From Methanobrevibacter ruminantium (GTDB lineage Archaea; Methanobacteriota; Methanobacteria; Methanobacteriales; Methanobacteriaceae), in assembly GCA_004553595.1 (NCBI GenBank), contig SFKZ01000022.1, forward strand, positions 1 through 22,351: 22,351 nt of DNA, written 5' to 3'. Under the pieces are notes generated by a model. That model was not told where the DNA came from. It was given only the letters and a program-made list of their open reading frames with translations, and searched no databases. A program made the position numbers and the translations under genes. Below are positions 1-9,080 of this stretch, one piece after another (positions within the stretch are counted from its first letter, which is position 1; every line of letters starts with the position of its first letter).

Positions 1-98
1 ATAATACGATTAAAAAAATGACTTCCTTATTGAATTATCGTTACTTTAAGAATGATATGTTCATTATAAAGAAATTGGCTTAAAAATTGGCAATTCCA

Positions 99-515
99 TC
101 AAATATAGAAAGACCCATTATAGACATAGATCTTGTTTCTCAAGTCAATGGTGCCATTCCATTGGGAAGACTTGTAAAAGTTGTCTCCTGCAAAGGATGC
201 TGTCAAATCGTACTTATCATGCTTCAAATCGCTTATCAATGCTTTGCCTCCTGAATCGGTAGTGAGATGGTAAATGGAAGATTTGCCATAGCTGTCTGTC
301 AGATTACCCAATATATGCTTATCAGGCAAATTAAAATATGCTGGAGTTCCATTCTCTGTTTCATTGTAATATAATGAAACCGTTATATAGCTATTGTTTG
401 AAGATCTTGTAACCCCATGACAATATAAATTGGTATCAGTTGTAGGAAAAATCATATAAGCGCTCACTATTATGAGTATTGCAATTGCAATAGTTAATAT
501 CCATATCCTTTTCAT
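99..515 (-). CDS. Small exported protein with Ig-like beta-sandwich repeat
   Basis: A protein of 138 residues with a hydrophobic N-terminal segment (about residues 4-24), which is either an uncleaved signal anchor or a signal peptide. The rest is extracellular in character: rich in Asn, Ser, Thr and Tyr, with several N-x-S/T sequons. The stretch ending in FAGDNFYKSSQWNGTI matches the last strands of the bacterial/archaeal Ig-like repeats common in Methanobrevibacter surface proteins (Y-x-G-D-x-x-Y-x-x-S). It therefore probably sits on the outer face of the membrane as a single Ig-like or transthyretin-like domain. I chose the ATG at 513-515 because GAGGTG lies 6 bases upstream; an in-frame GTG at 524 overlaps that ribosome binding site. 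A specific partner or function cannot be named. Confidence 0.7.
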   Translation of the reverse strand: MKRIWILTIAIAILIIVSAYMIFPTTDTNLYCHGVTRSSNNSYITVSLYYNETENGTPAYFNLPDKHILGNLTDSYGKSSIYHLTTDSGGKALISDLKHDKYDLTASFAGDNFYKSSQWNGTIDLRNKIYVYNGSFYI

Positions 516-548
516 AAAAAACACCTCAGATATATGAATCCAAATCTA

Positions 549-685
549 TAAACCCTTATGAAATAGCAACCATAAAACACGAAATCGCACCCCTAAAACA
601 CCAGGAAATAGAAACCATATGACCTAAAGCTGCACCCCCTAAAACACCAGGAAATAGAAACCATATGACCTAAAGCCGCATCCCA
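549..685. repeat. 46-bp tandem repeat, about 3 copies
   Basis: The copies at 594-639 and 640-685 are nearly identical (start TAAAACACCAGG, end GCACCCCC or GCATCCCA). A diverged copy precedes them at 549-593. The unit is not coding and lies upstream of the minus-strand gene that starts at 515. Confidence 0.8.
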
Positions 686-810
686 TAAACCTTTATAAAA
701 TATTTAATTCATAGAAATAATATAATTTATTTATTAATAAAGATAAGCAAAGGCAGTTTGTTTAAAAATTTATTGAAAACTTAATTGATATCTGAACAAA
801 AAGCTAAAAA

Positions 811-824
811 AAAAACTAGTTTTT
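811..824 (-). terminator. A/T palindromic terminator
   Basis: AAAAACTAGTTTTT inside a longer A-run gives an oligo-T tract on the minus strand, the usual archaeal intrinsic stop signal. The same palindrome occurs behind the flippase gene at 2890-2903. It lies about 100 bases downstream of the doubtful minus-strand ORF at 925-1146. Confidence 0.4.
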
Positions 825-924
825 ATTGCATTTAAATTGTTTGTTGGACATAAAATAAAAAAAGGGATTTAATGGATTGATAATTCAGGGATTCCAATAG
901 CTAAAAATATGCAAAATGTATAAT

Positions 925-1146
925 TCAAAACCCTGAAAATGAAAGAATGCAATTTCTTATCATATCCAAATATATAATAACAAAACTTTCATGACCATAT
1001 CTGATTCCCACTTCAACACCATATTGCCAGAATGTGAGCATAAATGTTTTAATGCAAAAAAAACAGATTAATCCAAGCAAAATAAACAATGTCCAAGAAA
1101 GCAATCCGATTTTAAAATAATGTTCATAAAAAATAAAACCTTCCAA
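925..1146 (-). CDS. Doubtful small membrane protein
   Basis: An open frame of 73 codons beginning with TTG, with a strongly hydrophobic stretch (about residues 13-34) followed by a mixed tail. No ribosome binding site is visible in front of the TTG, and there is no internal ATG before the hydrophobic segment. In favour: the composition is that of a membrane protein rather than a random frame, the ORF does not shadow another gene, and a terminator-like palindrome follows. It may be the degraded end of a larger membrane-protein gene. I do not recognise a family. Confidence 0.25.
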   Translation of the reverse strand: MEGFIFYEHYFKIGLLSWTLFILLGLICFFCIKTFMLTFWQYGVEVGIRYGHESFVIIYLDMIRNCILSFSGF

Positions 1147-1254
1147 GTTTACATTAATTTAAAATAATTATATTCAATAGAAATATTAATATTTTTAATT
1201 TTGTTTAAAAATTTTAATTAAAATAATAATAATTTAAAAAATGTTCAAAAATAA

Positions 1255-1266
1255 CTTTTATATGAT
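1255..1266 (+). promoter_or_regulatory. TATA box of the gene at 1329
   Basis: CTTTTATATGAT lies about 70 bases before the ATG. This would give a start site near 1285 and a leader of about 45 bases. Confidence 0.45.
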
Positions 1267-1328
1267 TAAATATCCTACAATTAATTAAGAAATGATATTT
1301 TTTAATTAGAAGAAAAGATGTGAGAAAA

Positions 1329-1688
1329 ATGAGCAATGACGAAAAAATCGAAGAGGAAATCGAAAGCACTGAAAACAATGAAAACCAAGAGGAAACAATT
1401 AATGCCGAAATCATAAATGAAGATGAAATAAAATTGGATGATGAAACATTTTTCAAAAGCGATAATATAGAGGCAAAATCAGAAAAGACAAGCAATGGAA
1501 ATAAGATCATAATAATCATAGGGTATGTATTTGCTCTGCTCATTCCATTGATTGGTTTTATATATGGAATTATATTGGCTATCGTTAACAAGCCACATTC
1601 ATATAGGGAACATGGTATATACATTATACTCGTTTCAGTAATAATGTGGGTAATCTATTTCCTATTAAATTTCGCTGTAATTCCATAG
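1329..1688 (+). CDS. Acidic-headed two-TM small membrane protein
   Basis: A protein of 119 residues from the ATG at 1329; an in-frame GTG at 1320 is possible but lies in the ribosome-binding stretch GATGTGAG. The first 55 residues or so are highly acidic (Glu/Asp/Asn rich) and probably disordered. A short basic or polar linker (KTSNGNK) follows, then two transmembrane segments joined by the loop NKPHSYREHG. Small cytosolic-head, two-helix proteins of this kind are frequent in Methanobrevibacter and are often found with an N-terminal zinc ribbon, which is absent here. It stands alone, with its own TATA box and a T-run terminator. The function is unknown. Confidence 0.65.
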   Translation: MSNDEKIEEEIESTENNENQEETINAEIINEDEIKLDDETFFKSDNIEAKSEKTSNGNKIIIIIGYVFALLIPLIGFIYGIILAIVNKPHSYREHGIYIILVSVIMWVIYFLLNFAVIP

Positions 1689-1712
1689 ATTAGCCCATAA
1701 AGCTTTAATTTC

Positions 1713-1754
1713 ATTTTTCTAATTTTTTTATTTATTTTCATTTATTTTATTTTA
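1713..1754 (+). terminator. Multiple T-run terminator
   Basis: Several runs of 5 to 7 T follow the stop codon at 1688, preceded by the small palindrome AAAGCTTT. This is the typical archaeal oligo-T termination region. Confidence 0.55.
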
Positions 1755-1773
1755 GGATTTAGGAAAGATTTTC

Positions 1774-1904
1774 ATCCCATAAATTTATTCATCTTAAATT
1801 TTTGTATTCATTAAGAGGAATATTCATCCAATGACTTAATTCATCTTAATTTTTACAAGACATTAAGAGGAATATTCATCCAATGACTTAATTCATCTTA
1901 ATTT
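1774..1904. repeat. 52-bp tandem repeat
   Basis: Copies start at 1809 and 1861 (CATTAAGAGGAATATTCATC) and are almost identical over more than 40 bases. A diverged partial copy (ATTCATCTTAAATTTTTGTA) lies just before. The array fills the gap between two plus-strand genes and carries no ORF. Nothing else was seen in 1755-1992 apart from the GGCGGTGAT ribosome binding site at 1981-1989. Confidence 0.75.
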
Positions 1905-1992
1905 TATTTCAGGATTCATAAAAATTTCTTCAATGACATCTTAAGGTATCATCTACCATTTTCAAACTAACTATCTAACAGGCGGTGATTTT

Positions 1993-2673
1993 ATGACTCA
2001 TTACACTAAATATAAATGCAAGAAATGTGATTCAACATTCGTCAACTATGACCAATTTTTTTATTTAGATCCAAAAACCAATGAAATCAATATAGAAAAT
2101 AGGGTTTTGATGGCAATTGAAGAAAGTGAATCTTCACCTTTAGTAGGCAATATAATAGAAACCTATTGTGGAAACTGCAATAAAAAGGTAATAATTTATG
2201 AAATCAATCCATTTGAATCAAGATATGGTGCTTGTTCATCAATTAAAACACTGAAGGATAGCCTAAATAGACAATACGAGTTTATCCGAGAAAAATATGA
2301 AAAGGCAGTTGAATTGAATAAAATCATTGAGAATAGGATGGAAATTGAGGTTTATGACTTTATTCTGGAAAATGAAAAATACTTTAGGGAATTGCTTGAG
2401 GAATTGATTGATTCCAATGGGAAGTTTGAGAATCTGAAGTCAAAGTTCAATAAGATAATCCCTTATCTTGAATATTTCATTGGCACATACATAAACAGCA
2501 TTACAATCATCAGCATCATATATGGAAGCTATTTCTATACTTTGAATGATGAGAGATTCAAAAGGGACATTTGCCCCAATTGCCAAAATGAGATCTCATA
2601 CATTACTGAAGATGAGATATGCCCTATTTGCGGTGGAGAGTTGAAAATCGAAGATAAGATTTATATCGATTGA
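1993..2673 (+). CDS. Double zinc-ribbon protein of unknown function
   Basis: A protein of 226 residues with a strong ribosome binding site (GGCGGTGAT, 4 bases before the ATG). The N-terminal part carries two CxxC knuckles (C9/C12 and C59/C62), and the C-terminus carries a second zinc ribbon (C194/C197 and C210/C213, CPNC...CPIC). Between them is a long, charged, mostly helical segment (about residues 80-180). No catalytic motif was found. The fold suggests a cytosolic nucleic-acid or protein-binding adaptor, but this is inference. It is monocistronic and convergent with the broken flippase gene. Confidence 0.65.
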   Translation: MTHYTKYKCKKCDSTFVNYDQFFYLDPKTNEINIENRVLMAIEESESSPLVGNIIETYCGNCNKKVIIYEINPFESRYGACSSIKTLKDSLNRQYEFIREKYEKAVELNKIIENRMEIEVYDFILENEKYFRELLEELIDSNGKFENLKSKFNKIIPYLEYFIGTYINSITIISIIYGSYFYTLNDERFKRDICPNCQNEISYITEDEICPICGGELKIEDKIYID

Positions 2674-2695
2674 ATTCTCCATATTTTTTTATTTA

Positions 2696-2870
2696 TTTTA
2701 ATATTGTTTTTTTAAAAAAAAACTAATCTACTTTTAAATGACTTTAATATTGTTTTTTTTAAAAAAAAACTAATCTACTTTTAAATGACTTTAATATTGT
2801 TTTTTTTAAAAAAAAAACTAATCTGCTTTTTAATAATTTTAATATTGCTTTCTTTAAAAAAATAAGATTT
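2696..2870. repeat. 46-48-bp tandem repeat of T/A palindromes
   Basis: Four copies begin TAATATTG at 2699, 2745, 2792 and 2840; the last is diverged. Each carries a run of 7-9 T directly followed by a run of 7-10 A, then ACTAATCT. The small period differences come from homopolymer length. Each unit could terminate transcription in both directions between the convergent genes ending at 2673 and 2949. Confidence 0.8.
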
Positions 2871-2889
2871 CCTTAAAACATAAAGAAAA

Positions 2890-2903
2890 AAAAACTAGTT
2901 TTT
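2890..2903 (-). terminator. Palindromic terminator of the flippase locus
   Basis: AAAAACTAGTTTTT, read on the minus strand as an ACTAGT dyad followed by a T-run, lies 46 bases beyond the stop codon at 2949. Confidence 0.45.
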
Positions 2904-2948
2904 AAGTTAATATATTCAATAAAAATGGAATATTTTAAAAAAAACAAA

Positions 2949-4504
2949 TCACTCATAAAAATTGATTATGATGTCTAGGAAATTGTTAAAATAATTCTCA
3001 AGAGGACCTAACTTATGGGAAAACCTCTTGAATCCTTTAATTTCCTCACAATCAAATGCCCTTAAGAGAACAATAATAGCAACGTATATTATTGGACAGA
3101 TGATCAATCCTAAGATTAACCCTAAACTATCATTAGGCAATAGAAGTGAAGGAATTATCATTATCAATGATGCAACCAATACCTTGAATAGAAATTTATA
3201 TGGAGGCTTGGTTTTTGTAAGATTGAACTGTATCAGAAACATTGGAACAGTCATGGCAAATGAAGCGATTGAAGTTGCTAATGCAGCTCCAACTAGGCCA
3301 TATTGAGGAATCAAATGCCATCCTAGAATGAATGTGACGAAACATCAGAATATCAATAGGTACAACGGGATTTTTGGATTGCCAATCCCTTGAACAATGC
3401 TAGCGGAAATTGAATATATGGAATAGAATGCCATGCCAAGCACCAAAATGGACAATGCGCTAAAACCATTCATATATTCAGGATGAGCAAAAAACAATAA
3501 TCCCAATATTTCCCTAGAGAATATGGCAATTCCCAAAGACATTGGGACAATGAAAAATAGCCCATACTTGTAGGATTCTTCAACATATCTTTGAAGCAAA
3601 AAGCTGTTATTGATTGCAAAGGCTTCTGAAGCTGCAGGTAAAATTGATGTGGCAATGGAACTGGAAATGATTAAGGGCAACCTAGCAATCGGATCAGCTA
3701 CACCAAAATAACATATAACTCCAGTTGTTAGGAATACTCCCATAATGAAAGTGCAGATGCTATAAATCCCCATTTCAGCCAGTCCTGTGATTGAAACTGG
3801 AATGGCAAATGTAACCAACTTTCTAGCCAAATCCAACTCCTCCTTAAAGGATAATTCAAAATTCTCATTAGGCCTAGGCAAATACTTGCCCATATACATC
3901 TTAAATATATAAATGGCTGAAATCGATGAAACTGCAAACCCAAACACTGAACCTAAAACGGCCCCAAAAGCAGATAATCCTATCAGAACAAAACCAGTGG
4001 TAGCTAGAATCATCACTATTTGCTCAATGGCACGAGTATAGAATATATACTCCATTTTATATACCCTTGAAATGCCCCTCTAAATCCTCCGACGATTACA
4101 CTGAATGGGGTTATCAAACCAACCGCCTGCAAAGGAAGCGAGGCAATAGGTTTTCTGTAGAATTCATAAGCCAGCCATGGGGCTACAAAGACAATCATGA
4201 CAAATCCAAAGAACAGCCCTAATAATACCATAATCTTTAAAGCCATGAAAACGGTTTGCCTAGCCAAATCCTCTTCATTTAAGCTGTTATACTCTGAAAT
4301 ATATTTTGCAATTGCCTGAGGCAAACCTCCTGCAGATAGAATTTGAAATATGCCTTGAAGAGGAGTTGTTAATGTGAATATGCCATTTGCAGAAGGCCCC
4401 AATAGGGAAGCCATCAAATATTTGTATATGTACCCTCCGACACGAAAAATAACATTCCCCAGAAGTATCAAGGCACTGTTCTTAACTAGTTTAGAGCTCA
4501 TCAT
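2949..4504 (-). pseudogene. Polysaccharide flippase (MOP/MATE superfamily), broken
   Basis: Three adjacent pieces form one multi-pass membrane protein of about 515 residues, the usual length of Wzx-like lipid-linked oligosaccharide flippases. The N-terminal piece starts SSKLVKNSALILLGNVIFRV and contains the family-like stretch AGGLPQAIAKYISEYN. It runs in one frame to about 4060, ending GGFRGAFQG. The protein continues one frame over with YKMEYIFYTRAIEQ, so one base is missing near the G-run at 4065-4070. The middle piece ends at an in-frame TGA (3345-3347) where the same frame continues as CFVTFILGWHLIPQYG to the stop at 2949. The ATG at 4504 or 4501 is preceded by GAGTGGT. The intact protein would move lipid-linked sugars across the membrane for the cell envelope. 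As given, it cannot be translated in full. Confidence 0.8.
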
Positions 4505-4518
4505 ACCACTCAAAAAGC

Positions 4519-4671
4519 TGAAATCACAAACAATGTTCATTAGACAATGAAAATAATATAATCACTAATTGAAATCACAAACAATGTTCATTAGACAATG
4601 AAAATAATATAATCACTAATTGAAATCACAAACAATGTTCATTAGACAATGAAAATATTATGACCCTTAAT
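4519..4671. repeat. 51-bp tandem repeat covering the flippase promoter region
   Basis: Three copies start TGAAATCACAAACAATG at 4519, 4570 and 4621. The first two are identical; the third differs only in its last 14 bases or so and runs into the stop codon of the upstream gene (4667-4669). On the minus strand each of the first two units carries a TATA-like stretch (GATTATATTATTTT), so the putative flippase promoter is duplicated. Confidence 0.85.
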
Positions 4672-6940
4672 TGTTCAAACTGACTATATGCTCATTGACA
4701 ATTGGAATTGAAAGCTCATATGAATCCTCATCTTTAGACTTGGAAAATTGGAAATCCAGGGAATTCAAGATCTCCTCAACTAACTTGATGTTAAAGTTTC
4801 CCTTGTTTCCAGATGAATTCTCCTTTGTGAATTTCAAATAGGCATTTTTCCTTTTCTTTCTTAAGCTGATTGAAATCTCATCACCAGCAAAAATGTTATA
4901 TGCAAACTCATAGATGATAATTCCAAGAAATGCTAAAGAGCCTATATTGATATGGACATCATCCAAATCTGTTTTATAACTCAGATTTAAGCTTTTGTCG
5001 TTAGAGAGATAATTCAAGCATTCCTCAATGTAATCCTTTACGCTTATGTTCAATAAGTCGAAGTCCCTATCAATATACTGATGGATTAAGAGCAGAACAT
5101 TGATTCTCCTTTTGAAATTCTCAAGAATAATCTTTTTATCCAATCCTGACTTTAAACTGTAATCCATTATCCTTATAAACAAATATAAAAGGTCCTTTAT
5201 AAATACATGGGAGTCATTCAATAATTTCTCTTCAGACTTTTGGGTTTTTTCCAGCTTCCGATTCACTTCTGTAATCTTGCTTAAGAGAACATCCAATTGG
5301 GTTAAGTTATCCTTCAGCATATTTTCATTGAGAATCCTATCGGTATTGTCCTTTAAAAATCCGATATAATCCAGATTCTCACCATTTTCATTGAATTCCC
5401 CTTCAATAATGAAATTAATGTATTTTTCCCTATTCCTTTCACTGATGATCCTGATGTTTGTATTGATTGTGTCATAGTTTTTGGAAAAATTGCTAAGCTC
5501 TGATTTGAAATCTTTAATATCCAAATCTGATATATACTTTATAAAATCAATCCTGCTGAGATTATCAGAATCATCACTGGACTGTCCTTCAAATCCACTG
5601 CCAATTGAACCAACACCAAAATCATCACTGGACTGTCCTTCAAATCCACTGCCAGATGAATCATCACTTAATCCATCACTGGCATAAACTGTAAATACAC
5701 TTAAATCATCATTGAGGGAATCACTGATTTCCAAATCCTCATCCAAATCATTGGAATCCATGCTATGGCTCAAATCATCAGGATTCAAATCGAGAATGTT
5801 GAATATTCCTTTTGAATATACAGTGAATTGGTTCAATTTATTCAATATGTCCTTATCGTTATCTCGGACTTTAGATAAATCATCACCAATATCATTATTT
5901 AGAAACCATTCCTTTTCCAGATTTTTTACATTGCTGCTTAAGATATTCTCTTCAAGGAACCCTCCCTCAAGATGTTCCTCATAATTTTCAATATGATGAG
6001 TCTTGCTTTTTGAATGTTTCATGTAAAAGCCGGCAATATCATTTTCCGTTTGAACCAAATCCAGAGTATCCCTTAATAGGTATGCTTCCATCTCATGATC
6101 CTTCTCTTCAGTGATTTCATTGAAGAACATTTTTACAGCAGGATTGTAGTTATGGCTTGAAGGGGATGCAAATGCCCTAAGCCACCGGATTCTGTCTTTG
6201 GAATCCCTAAATGAAAATTCAAATGTTTCAAAGAGTGACTTTCTGTTTAGGAGATTGTTTAAGATCATGTCCAAATCATCATGGCCAATTCCAACCAGGT
6301 CAAGATTTCCAAAATCGTAGAACCCCAATATCTCATTCTCCTCAATGTCAAAATAATCCAGGAACTTGGAATTTACCTTCAAGACTTCATTTCCTTCTAT
6401 CAGAATATATGGTCTTTCGGATTTATTGAAAAACTCCTCTCCTGCAAAATACAGCAAGTCCAAATCCTCTTCCAAATATGATAAATGAAAAAGCTTATCC
6501 CCAAATAGGAATAGCTTATGCCTATAAATGGATATTAAAATGTCATCTATGTACTTGACTTCCCGGAATTCAAATGGTTGTCCTGTTTCAGCCACTTTAA
6601 TGAATAATCTTAACAAGTTGTTTTCTTTAATGAAAGGGAATAATTTTGAAAAGTATCTACCCACTATATTCTTATAAGACAATGTAAAGTCATGGTCATT
6701 CGCATATATTGAATTGATCAGGTCTATGTAATTTTGTGAAATGAATTCAACAACGAAGTCCTTGCTGTTTTTGCAGAACTTAAGAATTATCAAATCCTGA
6801 TTCAACTTGTCAAAAATCTTGAAGTTTTCATCATATTCAACTGACATGAACCTAGGAGAATTTGAAAACAATTCATATTTCCCCATATCTTTTATTTCCT
6901 TTAAAATATTGTTTTCCATATCCTGTATAACAATTTTCAT
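4667..6940 (-). CDS. PAS-domain sensor protein with degenerate histidine-kinase module
   Basis: A cytosolic protein of 757 residues with no membrane segment. Residues 50-280 contain two PAS-like regions; the second (about 175-280) includes KVNSKFLDYFDIEENEILGF and an IRWLRAF core. Residues 300-470 are an acidic Asp/Ser linker with a 17-residue repeat (GSGFEGQSSDD twice). A coiled coil (about 540-575) leads to a HisKA_2-like helix (residues 570-625, LLNDSHVFIKDLLYLF). It aligns with the family pattern EIHHRVKNNL but has Val where the phospho-accepting His is expected; His578 matches the preceding His. The ATPase part keeps an N-box remnant (IIYEFAYN, E678/N682) but shows no DxGxG motif. It follows its paralogue with a 4-base ATGA overlap and GGGAGGA as ribosome binding site, so translation is coupled. 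It probably senses or scaffolds rather than phosphorylates; this is inference. Confidence 0.75.
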   Translation of the reverse strand: MKIVIQDMENNILKEIKDMGKYELFSNSPRFMSVEYDENFKIFDKLNQDLIILKFCKNSKDFVVEFISQNYIDLINSIYANDHDFTLSYKNIVGRYFSKLFPFIKENNLLRLFIKVAETGQPFEFREVKYIDDILISIYRHKLFLFGDKLFHLSYLEEDLDLLYFAGEEFFNKSERPYILIEGNEVLKVNSKFLDYFDIEENEILGFYDFGNLDLVGIGHDDLDMILNNLLNRKSLFETFEFSFRDSKDRIRWLRAFASPSSHNYNPAVKMFFNEITEEKDHEMEAYLLRDTLDLVQTENDIAGFYMKHSKSKTHHIENYEEHLEGGFLEENILSSNVKNLEKEWFLNNDIGDDLSKVRDNDKDILNKLNQFTVYSKGIFNILDLNPDDLSHSMDSNDLDEDLEISDSLNDDLSVFTVYASDGLSDDSSGSGFEGQSSDDFGVGSIGSGFEGQSSDDSDNLSRIDFIKYISDLDIKDFKSELSNFSKNYDTINTNIRIISERNREKYINFIIEGEFNENGENLDYIGFLKDNTDRILNENMLKDNLTQLDVLLSKITEVNRKLEKTQKSEEKLLNDSHVFIKDLLYLFIRIMDYSLKSGLDKKIILENFKRRINVLLLIHQYIDRDFDLLNISVKDYIEECLNYLSNDKSLNLSYKTDLDDVHINIGSLAFLGIIIYEFAYNIFAGDEISISLRKKRKNAYLKFTKENSSGNKGNFNIKLVEEILNSLDFQFSKSKDEDSYELSIPIVNEHIVSLNN

Positions 6941-8919
6941 GATGAATCCTCCCTACTGTCTGATAAGTCATTACCTTTCACTCTGGACTCCTTATCATTA
7001 AATCCAGTGCTCTTGGATAATGCATTCTCATCGTTTTTACTGCTGTTTTCAAACAATATCCTTAATTCAGTGACCTTCTCATCGCTATCAATTGAAAGGT
7101 CATGCATATTGCTGTCGATTTCCCTGAAAAATTCAAGAACTTTCAAGTATTGCAAATCAATCCTTTCATAGTTGAATGCCTTGATGGAAATCCTTATTGA
7201 ATCATCCTCCAAGTATCCCTCAATGTCAAGCCTTTCAATATCAGTTTCCTCCATCTTTAGAATAATGATGAAAAATTCACATAAAATCAAGTATATCAAG
7301 TCTATTTCATCCCTATAGAATAGGATATCTCCCTCAATATTGCAGTTGACTATGCTTGACTTGAAAAGCTTGGAATAATAGTCATTGATAAAAATATTCA
7401 TAAAATCCCTTAAACTTAGCTGCTCATAGTACTCACTGCTCTGGGAAATGACATTGTCCCTACAGAGTATCTCTATCCTTTTCTTGAACATCCTATAATA
7501 ACTGTCTGATATTTTAGGGTTTGAATCAAGATAGGTCCCTAGAAGATAGAGGAATATCTTTAAATTGAGATTGAACTTATTGTAAATATATTCAAGGACC
7601 AGTGACTTGTTTTCCAGTTCCTCTTCTAGAATCTTTCTTGATTGCTGCAATTCCCCATACAGCTTTTCATATTCCCTAAGTTGATAGTTCAACTCATTCT
7701 TTAGGGATTCCTCATAGCTTATATCCTGTACAAATCCTGTAAGCGTCAATGGGTCTTCCCCATAGAGAATGAATTCGCAATTTATGAATTTTATGTTGCC
7801 TTTTCTTGTCTTGATCCTGAAGTTCAAGTTAAGCTTAGAGGATTCATCCTTCTGACTATTGATTTCATCATATAAGCTGGCTAAGTCTGTTTTAATGATG
7901 AAATCCTTAATAATGTCAAAAAACTCCCCTATACAATTCGTGATTGCAGGAAATTCCAGCTCATTTGGAGGGATTTCAAAAATCGAGAATATTTCATTTG
8001 ACCAATATATCCTCCCATCCTTAACTTGGCATACAGCAAGTTTTCCTAACTTTAAGATGATCTCATTTTTCCGATTTAAATCTGCAAATTCCTTCTTCAG
8101 CCTTTTTTCCTTTGTTTGGTCTATGAAAATCACTTCAATTGCAGGCTGATTATTGAAAGAGGTCGGATAAATGAACTCTCTAAGATGTCTTATTTCTCCA
8201 TTGAAATTGAATTTTAGATTGTCCTGGAAGAAAAACAGTCTGCGATTCAAGATATCGTCAAGGATATACTTCAATTCTTCAACGCTTGCAAATTCTCTGG
8301 AGATTATATTCCTATTGAAGATTTCCAGTTCATTGATGCTTGATTCATCGACATCATTCATCCTGCAGAAGATCCGATTTCCGTAAACCCATTTATTGGC
8401 TTGGATAATTCCCACACTTAAGTTCGAGTTTTCTATAGTTTCCTTATTTGATTTATTCAGAATATCCAGATCATCGGAATTGGTGATCTTAAAATAAAGC
8501 TTATCATTGAATCTGAAAAACTTATATACCCTTGAGCTGACCATTATGTTTTCAACATAACGAAGAATCTTAAATTCCACATCCTGATTATTGGCATATG
8601 AATCAAACAGCAAATCCTTGACATTGAAATCATTGAGAAAATCCAAGGATTCAAATAAGTATGCCCCTTTGACTTCATCCAAATCAATGTTAAAGTAATC
8701 CAACAAAGGCTTATTTAAAAAACAGATTAAAAAATCGTTGAGATTCATGTCTGGAGCTAAAACTCCTAAAGAAAAGTCCAATTCATCAAAGAAGGAAGGA
8801 TTGAATTCTATTTTTCTCCTTTTCTTTTTGAATGAAAAATTATTAAAAGGATAATCTTTAATGTATGTCTGCTTGCTGATTACATTTCCTTCCATATCCT
8901 CTATAATTGTAGTTAACAT
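6937..8919 (-). CDS. PAS-domain sensor protein, degenerate histidine-kinase module
   Basis: A protein of 660 residues, paralogous to the downstream gene; both begin with an I-x-DME-x-N motif. Three PAS-like regions can be traced: about 55-150 (LLDYFNIDLDEVKGAYLFE), 165-275 (ending AIEVIFIDQTKEKRL) and 290-408 (ending LTGFVQDISYEESL, a typical PAS C-cap). A coiled coil (405-445) precedes a HisKA_2-like helical pair (440-490). Where the family has HH before RVKNNL this protein reads YN (VLEYIYNKFNLNL), so no phospho-accepting His is present. The ATPase-like part (500-620) keeps only a Glu at the N-box position (E548) and no glycine-rich G1 or G2 box. The polar tail after residue 625 looks disordered. 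The ATG at 8919 has GGTGAT 4 bases upstream. It is the first gene of a two-gene operon, and no response regulator lies next to it. Confidence 0.75.
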   Translation of the reverse strand: MLTTIIEDMEGNVISKQTYIKDYPFNNFSFKKKRRKIEFNPSFFDELDFSLGVLAPDMNLNDFLICFLNKPLLDYFNIDLDEVKGAYLFESLDFLNDFNVKDLLFDSYANNQDVEFKILRYVENIMVSSRVYKFFRFNDKLYFKITNSDDLDILNKSNKETIENSNLSVGIIQANKWVYGNRIFCRMNDVDESSINELEIFNRNIISREFASVEELKYILDDILNRRLFFFQDNLKFNFNGEIRHLREFIYPTSFNNQPAIEVIFIDQTKEKRLKKEFADLNRKNEIILKLGKLAVCQVKDGRIYWSNEIFSIFEIPPNELEFPAITNCIGEFFDIIKDFIIKTDLASLYDEINSQKDESSKLNLNFRIKTRKGNIKFINCEFILYGEDPLTLTGFVQDISYEESLKNELNYQLREYEKLYGELQQSRKILEEELENKSLVLEYIYNKFNLNLKIFLYLLGTYLDSNPKISDSYYRMFKKRIEILCRDNVISQSSEYYEQLSLRDFMNIFINDYYSKLFKSSIVNCNIEGDILFYRDEIDLIYLILCEFFIIILKMEETDIERLDIEGYLEDDSIRISIKAFNYERIDLQYLKVLEFFREIDSNMHDLSIDSDEKVTELRILFENSSKNDENALSKSTGFNDKESRVKGNDLSDSREDSS

Positions 8920-9080
8920 TTTATCACCTATATTTTTGAATTTAAATAGAATCTAATAATCTAAAGCCATTTAATTATTCAAATATTTTAAGATGACTAT
9001 TAATCTACCTAACCCATCTAATCCTAATGGAAGATACAAATATTAACACAATCAAATCCTTAAAAAAAAATAATACCTAT

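Larger units (their letters stand above)
516..924. other. Gene-free stretch with repeats and a TATA-like box
   Basis: No convincing coding region. It holds the 46-bp tandem repeat at 549-685 and a good plus-strand archaeal promoter match (AAACCTTTATAAAATA, 687-702) with no gene within 600 bases downstream. It ends in the A/T palindrome at 811-824. A short untranslated plus-strand transcript of about 100 nt is possible but unproven. Confidence 0.5.

Noticed and set aside
1214..1624. Long hydrophobic frame opposite the gene at 1329
   Set aside because: It is the antisense of a gene with acidic and membrane segments; no ribosome binding site.
3345..3347. TGA in the flippase as a selenocysteine or other recoded codon
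   Set aside because: The position is inside a transmembrane stretch of a flippase with no redox role, no SECIS-like element was seen, and a second lesion is present in the same gene.
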